64,000 nt of DNA, taken from the NCBI GenBank assembly GCA_951213105.1, contig OX578138.1, positions 62,979,826-63,043,825 of the forward strand, read 5' to 3'. A model generated the notes under the pieces. The model saw only the letters and a list, made by a program, of their open reading frames with translations. It did not search any database and was not told the DNA's origin. Both the position numbers and the translations under genes were made by a program. Source of the DNA: Amaurobius ferox (lineage: Eukaryota > Arthropoda > Arachnida > Araneae > Amaurobiidae). The stretch's first letter is position 1. Each line of letters starts with the position of its first letter. This document shows positions 58,523 through 64,000 of the stretch, piece after piece.

Positions 58523-59461
58523 CCTGATGTAGGCAACACTTGATTTTCCTTATATAATGCAATGAATTTACTACTTTTACAGTAAAAAAATAGGTTTTTC
58601 TTATAGTAGATACTTATATTCTTTCCATGATATTGAATTTTCGACAATAAGTCGTGATTTTCATTGATTTAGCGTCATTTTATCTATTTGGCGATATTTT
58701 CGTCAATTTGGCAACATTTAAAAAGTCATCAAGTTGGCGACATTTCGCCAAATTCATCGCCAAAATCTGGCCAAGCGGTATGGAAGGAGAAATAAGTTAT
58801 ACTTATAGCACATAAATGACTATTGGCGTTCAAATACAAAAGTATTACTCAAAATACCTTTTCTCCTGGATGGAACAAGCTAGATCCACGAGAATGATGT
58901 CACCATATTTATCACATGATATTACATATGAAAAGTGAACATGTTTCTCAACAGTTAATATTTTTTTTAATTTATGAGATTTTTTGAGATATTTATTTGA
59001 AAAATGTGCAATATCTCGATAACGGTTCATGCTAGCATTCTAAAGTCTATGTCAATCATTTTCTAAGGAAAATTTGCATAAGAAATGTCTATTTGTGTAA
59101 CTTTATTAAAGGTGATGATTGTTAGATAATTTTTTCAAAATTTCACTCATAAATTTAGGGGGGTTTTGAACATTCGATTGTGTTTACAAACAATAGGCTT
59201 CCAGTATTCACAGATTGTGATTTTTGTTCCAAATTTTATTCGAATCGCTCCATTCGTTCGTGAGATATCGTCTCCACAGACACATACACATACATATTTT
59301 CACACACACATACTTTCACACACACACATACAGACATCGCCTCAAAAATGTTTGATTCGTGATTAGGGATGCTTGAAACGTGCTCTCCCGTCGAAAACTC
59401 GAATTCGAATTTTCGACCCCGTCGCAATACTTTTCTTATACATTATGTATATAAGGAAAGT
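58523..59461 (+). mobile_element. HLE-A, complete copy
   Basis: The start CCTGATGTAGGCAACACTTG differs at three positions from consensus; the end TATGTATATAAGGAAAGT is intact. Short CA tract with CATACTTTCA (59283-59334). Confidence 0.9.
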
Positions 59462-59669
59462 AAAAAGAAAGCACTTAAAAAATTCCATTGTAAAAATGCT
59501 AGTTTCAGATATTTGCAACCTTCATCCTTAATACTAAATGTAAAATCAAAACTTTAAAGGGCGATATAATAAGGCATAAAATAAATGCATCTACTACACA
59601 TAAAAGGTGCATACAACATCCCGCTTAAAAAGAAACCAGCATTTCGCGTGCTTATTCCTTTTAATGCTT
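59462..59669. other. No recognised feature
   Basis: Short AT-rich spacer. Confidence 0.4.
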
Positions 59670-59925
59670 TAAATACTTACACCAAATGCACCTATTCGTG
59701 AAATTTGAGAAGCAAAAGCACTTAGCTTCACAAACTGAGTTACTGAACAAACTTTTCCTCTCTTTGTGCATTAAAATTTAGTAATGAGGCGAACGGAGCA
59801 TCTCCTTTACACGACGAAATATATTTGCTTTTCTCTCTGGTGAAAATTCAGTTTATTATCACTAATGGAAATGATGTTGAAGCTGATGGGAATTGTGCTG
59901 TTAAAGTACTGAATGAAGATACGCG
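59670..59925 (+). repeat. Dispersed repeat next to HLE-A, copy 2
   Basis: Partner of 49170-49432, about 100 bp upstream of the HLE-A at 60028. Diverged by many substitutions and small indels. Confidence 0.65.
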
Positions 59926-60027
59926 ACGATTGGATAGTTATTGATTGGTTAACCAATAATATGAAAGATTAAGTACTTCACAAGTCGATCACAAATTAAT
60001 AGTGAACCCAGTCACAACGTAAATAAA

Positions 60028-60961
60028 TCTGATGTGGGCAGCACATGACTTTCCATATATAATGCAATGAATTTGCTACTTTTACAGTAAAAGAAATAGG
60101 TTTTTCTTATAGTATATACTAGTATTCTTTCCAAGATATTGAATTTTCGACAATTAGTCGTCATTTTCATTGGTTTAGCGTCATTTTTATCCATTTGGCG
60201 AGATTTTCGTTAATTTGGCAGCATTTCAAAAAGTCGCCAAGTTGGCGACATTCCGCCAAAATCGTCGCCAAAATCTCGCCAAGCGTTATGGACGAAGAAA
60301 TAAGTTATTCTTACAGCAGATAAATGACTATTGGCGTTCAAATGCAAAAGTATTACTAAAAGCATATTTTTTCATGAATGGAACGAGCTAGATCCACGAG
60401 AATGATGTCACCCAATTTATCGCATGGTATTACATATGAAAAGTGAACACGTTTCTCAATAGGAAATTTTTTTTTTATTTTATATGACTTTTTGATAATT
60501 TTTTTGAAAAATGTGCAATATCGCGAGAATGGTTCATGTTAGCGTTCTAAAATTTATGTCAATCGTTTTCTAACGAAAAATTACATAAGAAATGTCTATT
60601 TGTGTAACTTTATTAGCAGTTTAGATTTTTTGACGATTTTTTTCAAAATTTCATTCAAAAATTTAGGGGGGGGTTCTGGACATTCGATTGCGTATAAAAA
60701 CAATAGGCTTTCAGTGTTTAGGGATTGTGATTTTTGTACCAAGTTTGGTTTGAATCGGTGTATTCGTTCGTCATTTATCGTCTCCACACACACACACACA
60801 CACACATACTTTCACACACACACACACACGCAGATATCACTTCAAAAATGTTTGATTCGTGATCAGGGATGCTTGAAACGTGCTCTCACGTCGAAAACTC
60901 GAATTCGAATTTTCGACCCCGTCACAATACTTTCCTTATACGTTCTGTATATAAGGAAAGT
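60028..60961 (+). mobile_element. HLE-A, complete copy, head of a tandem pair
   Basis: The start is TCTGATGTGGGCAGCACATG. The 88-nt dyad block at 60195-60282 is nearly ideal: outer arms TTGGCGAGATTTT / AAAATCTCGCCAA and central GTCGCCAAGTTGGCGAC (60233-60249). The CA tract carries CATACTTTCA; the end is TCTGTATATAAGGAAAGT. The next copy starts four bases later. Confidence 0.93.
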
Positions 60962-60965
60962 GAAA

Positions 60966-62005
60966 TCTGATGTGGGCAGCACATGACTTTCCATATATAA
61001 TGCAATGAATTTACTACTTTTACAGTGAAAAAATAGATTATTTTTATAGTAGTTATTTATATTCTTTCCAAAATATTGAATTTTCGTCAATGAGTCGAAG
61101 GCCCAGACCACACAGCCAACCCTAGGTCTTACGGCAGTTTAATGTGTGGCCGGTTCTTTAATGAGTCGTCGTTTTCCATGTCGTCATCATCAATGAGTCG
61201 TCATTGATATAGAGTCATTTTTATCCATTTGACGAGTTTTTCGTTAATTTAGCAACATTTAAAAAGGTCGCCAAGTTGGCGACATTCCACCAAATTCGTC
61301 GCCATAATCTCGCCAAGCATTAGGGACGAAGAAATAAGTTATTCTTACAGCAGATAAATGACTATTGGCGTTCAAATACAAAAGAATTACTCAAAGTAAC
61401 TTTTTTCATGAATAGAACGAGCTAGGTCCACGAGATAGATGTTACCAAGTTTATCCCACGGCATTACATATGAAAAGTGAACATATTTCTCAATAGGAAA
61501 TATTTCTTTTTACTTTATATGACTTTTTGATAATTTTTTGAAAAATGTGCAGTATCTCGAGAGTGGTTCATGTTAGCGTTCTAAAATTTGTCAATCTTTT
61601 CTAATGAAAAATTACATGAGAAATATCAATTTGCGCAACTTTATTAGCGGTTTTGATTTTTTGATGATTTTTTCAAAATTTCATTCGACAATTTTTGGGA
61701 GTTCTGAATATTCGATTACGTTTAAAAACAATAGGCTTCCAGTGTTTACGGATTGTGATTTTTGTACAAAATTTCGTTCGAATCGGTCCATTCGTCCGTC
61801 AGTTATCGTCTCCACAGACTCACTGACGCACACACATACACACACACATACTTTCACACACACACACACACAGACAGACATCACTTCAAAAATGTTTGAT
61901 TCGTGATCAGGGATGCTTGAAACGTGCTCTCCCATTGAAAACTCGAATTCGAATTTTCGACCCCGTCAAAATACTTTCCTTATACAGTATGTATATAAGG
62001 AAAGT
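60966..62005 (+). mobile_element. HLE-A, complete copy, tail of the tandem pair
   Basis: Both ends are intact (TCTGATGTGGGCAGCACATG; TATGTATATAAGGAAAGT). It carries a 62-bp insertion at 61098-61159 and a short local duplication of AATGAGTCGTC near 61190. Confidence 0.93.
61098..61159. mobile_element. 62-bp insertion with 9-bp target duplication
   Basis: The insert (GGCCCAGACCACACAGCC ... GTGTGGCCGGTTCTTT) is absent from other HLE-A copies and is flanked by AATGAGTCG at 61089-61097 and 61160-61168. It is probably the 3' end of a retroposon family not otherwise seen in the window. Confidence 0.65.
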
Positions 62006-62292
62006 TATACAGGAAAAACAAGCTCAGGTGAGAAGACGTACCTTTTGGAAATCTTTGGATTTCATTCTTCAGTGAGAACATGACTAGACCTAAATGATCA
62101 ATTTAATGCTAGACTATGCAGGCCAGACAGGAAATGGCTGCATAATAAAGCTCATTATAATAACGCCGCCAATTGTAGTGAAATAGAAGTAAAACGAGGA
62201 AAAATATAGAGAAATAAGTCAATATGAAAATGAGAAACAATCAAAAGAAACATAAGAGAAAATATGATCTCAACATGCGGAACAAAAAAATA
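62006..62292. other. No recognised feature
   Basis: AT-rich spacer between HLE copies. Confidence 0.4.
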
Positions 62293-63960
62293 TCTGATGT
62301 GGGCAGCACATGACTTTCCTTATAAAAGGCTATGAATTTACTCCTTCTACAGTAAAATTTAATGTATAAGATCCACGGTACTGTGTTTTTAAAGTTGAAT
62401 TGTATATTTGGCAATTTTCCGGAAGATAACATGTAAAATTATTTCAAAGTATCCAATTAACTTATATTTCGCGCAACTCTAAGTAAACAATTATCTACAT
62501 TGATAGCATCCTCAATAGGCGGTATTAAAATATTTTAATAATTAATTCATCAGTTAGGCGTCATTTTCATTAATTTAGCGTCACTTTTGCAATCTTGGCG
62601 ATATTTTCGTCAATCTGGGATTTGGCAATATTTCGCCAAGTTGGTGATATTTTGCTATATTATGCGCTAAGTTCGCCAAAATGCATCACCAAGTGTTACA
62701 GACAAGCGGAGAGAAGAGGGCTTCTTATATACTAGAAGGTATGTCAGTCATTAGACGTAAATCAGAATTTACGAAACATTACTTCTCATTTGACGTCGTT
62801 TTTATCAATTTATCGACATTTCTGTCACTTTAGCAACATTTAAAACGGTCGCCAAGAGGGCGACGTCCCGCTCAATTTCTCGCCAAACGTTACGGGGAGA
62901 AAAATGGATTATTCTTATAGTCTACTCGTATGTTCTTTCCAAGATATTGAACTTTCATCAATTAGTCATCAATTAGTTGATTTAGCGTCGCTTTCATCAA
63001 TTTGGCTAATTTCTATCAACTGGGTGACATTTTCGTCAATTTGGCAATTTTTAAAATGTCAGCAAGTTGGAGATATTCCGACAAATTCGTCACCAAAACC
63101 AAAATTTTGCCGAACGTTACGGACGAAAAAACAAGTTATTCTTATAGTAGATATTTATATTCTTTCCAAAATATTGGATTTTCGTCAATTAGTCGTCATT
63201 TTCATTGATTTAATGGCATTTCTATCAATTTGGCGACATTTTCGTTAATTTGGCAGCATTGGAAAAAGTCACCAAATTGGTGGCATTCCGCCAAATTCGT
63301 TGCCAAAATCTCGCCACGCGTTATGGATTGAGAAAAAAATTATTCTTATAGTAGATAAATCACTATTTGGGTTCAAATACAAGAGTATTACCCAAAGTAT
63401 CTTTTCTCATGAATAGAACCAGCTAGATCCACGAAAATGATGTCACCAAATTTATCTCATGATATTACATATGAAAGGTAAACATATTTCTTAATAGTTA
63501 ATCTTTTGTTTTATTTTATGTGATTTTTTGATAAATTTATATGAAACATGTGCAATATATAGAAAATGGTTGATGCTGACGTTATAAAATTTATGTCAAT
63601 CGTTTTCTAAGGAAACATTACATGTCTATTTACGTAACTTTATTAAAGATTTAGATTTTTGGTAATTTTTTCAAAATTTCACTCGACAATTTAGGGGGTT
63701 CTTAACATTCGATTGCTTTTAAAAACAATAGGCTTTCAGTATTCACGGATTGTAATTTTTGTACTAAATGTAATTTAAATCTCTCCATTCTTTCGTGAAA
63801 TATCATCTCCACAGTCTCACTGACACAAAGACATCACCTCAAAAATGTTCGATTCGTGTTCAGGGATGCTTAAAACATGGTCTCCCGTCAAAAACTCGAA
63901 TTCGAATTTTGACCCCATCATAATACTTTCCTTATACATTATACTATGTATATGGAAAGT
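62293..63960 (+). mobile_element. Long HLE, full length, four internal dyad units
   Basis: The start TCTGATGTGGGCAGCACATG is followed by ACTTTCCTTATAAAAGGC; the end is ACTATGTATATGGAAAGT with one A missing in the last stem. Between them four units of about 200-240 bp repeat the TTCTTTCCAAGATATTGA / TTAGTCGTCATTTTCATTGA / TTGGCGA dyad order (about 62540-62715, 62760-62910, 62925-63125, 63140-63330). HLE-A copies have one. The CA tract is reduced to CACTGACACA. Confidence 0.88.
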
Positions 63961-64000
63961 AAAAAGAGCGAAACAGTGAAACGAATAATCAGATGTGGTC
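63961..64000. other. Window edge
   Basis: The last bases (CAGATGTGGTC) resemble the first bases of an HLE (TCTGATGTGGGC), so another element may begin right of the window. Confidence 0.3.

Noticed and set aside
60600..60986. 128-codon plus-strand frame
   Set aside because: HLE-A sequence with a CA tract; the frame is broken in sister copies.

Overview
The window is AT-rich eukaryotic DNA made almost entirely of transposable elements and their relics. I find no convincing host gene, no rRNA, no functional tRNA gene and no CRISPR array. Jockey-clade LINEs, Tc1/mariner elements, tRNA-derived SINEs and Helitron-like short elements together suggest an arthropod, perhaps a chelicerate such as a spider. 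That assignment rests on TE style only and is weak.

The dominant component is one superfamily of roughly 0.7-1.7 kb non-autonomous elements, called HLE here (types A, B, C and D), with about twenty copies or fragments in both orientations. Each begins near TCTGATGTGGGC, carries an internal CA microsatellite and a subterminal palindrome, and ends in a hairpin finishing GGAAAGT. A motif just inside the 5' end is the reverse complement of the last bases of the 3' end. This pairing is kept in each type although the bases change. The layout resembles DINE-1/Helentron-type elements, but that link is inference.

Layout. 0-5 kb: the 3' end of a Jockey LINE, a 410-bp tandem repeat, two long foldbacks and SINE fragments. 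5-12 kb: an HLE fragment, dispersed repeat E, a decayed LINE ORF1/gag relic split by a full SINE, and a 1.2-kb tandem duplication carrying HLE-B. 12-18 kb: HLE-C/D pieces, one split by a Jockey reverse transcriptase with a 15-bp target duplication. 18-22 kb: nothing recognised. 22-30 kb: HLE-A copies, a 20-bp-period satellite, a 41-bp tandem repeat holding a MITE, and a second Jockey with a perfect 13-bp target duplication. 30-35 kb: a 534-bp mariner-derived palindrome, HLE-B copies partly head-to-tail, a SINE, and a pogo-like transposase tail with a PHD-like zinc finger. 35-46 kb: HLE-A, C/D and B copies and an A/B chimera, separated by 38.8-43 kb of sequence with little recognisable. 46-52.6 kb: direct repeats, a SINE, a coding relic and HLE-A copies. 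52.8-58.4 kb: an inverted repeat pair enclosing a Tc1 element, itself split by repeat E, and a long-arm MITE. 58.5-64 kb: a run of HLE-A elements.

No genes act together in a pathway. The history is one of nesting: LINEs, SINEs and DNA transposons inserted into each other, with target duplications that let several insertions be ordered. All coding remnants are truncated, frameshifted or carry stops.
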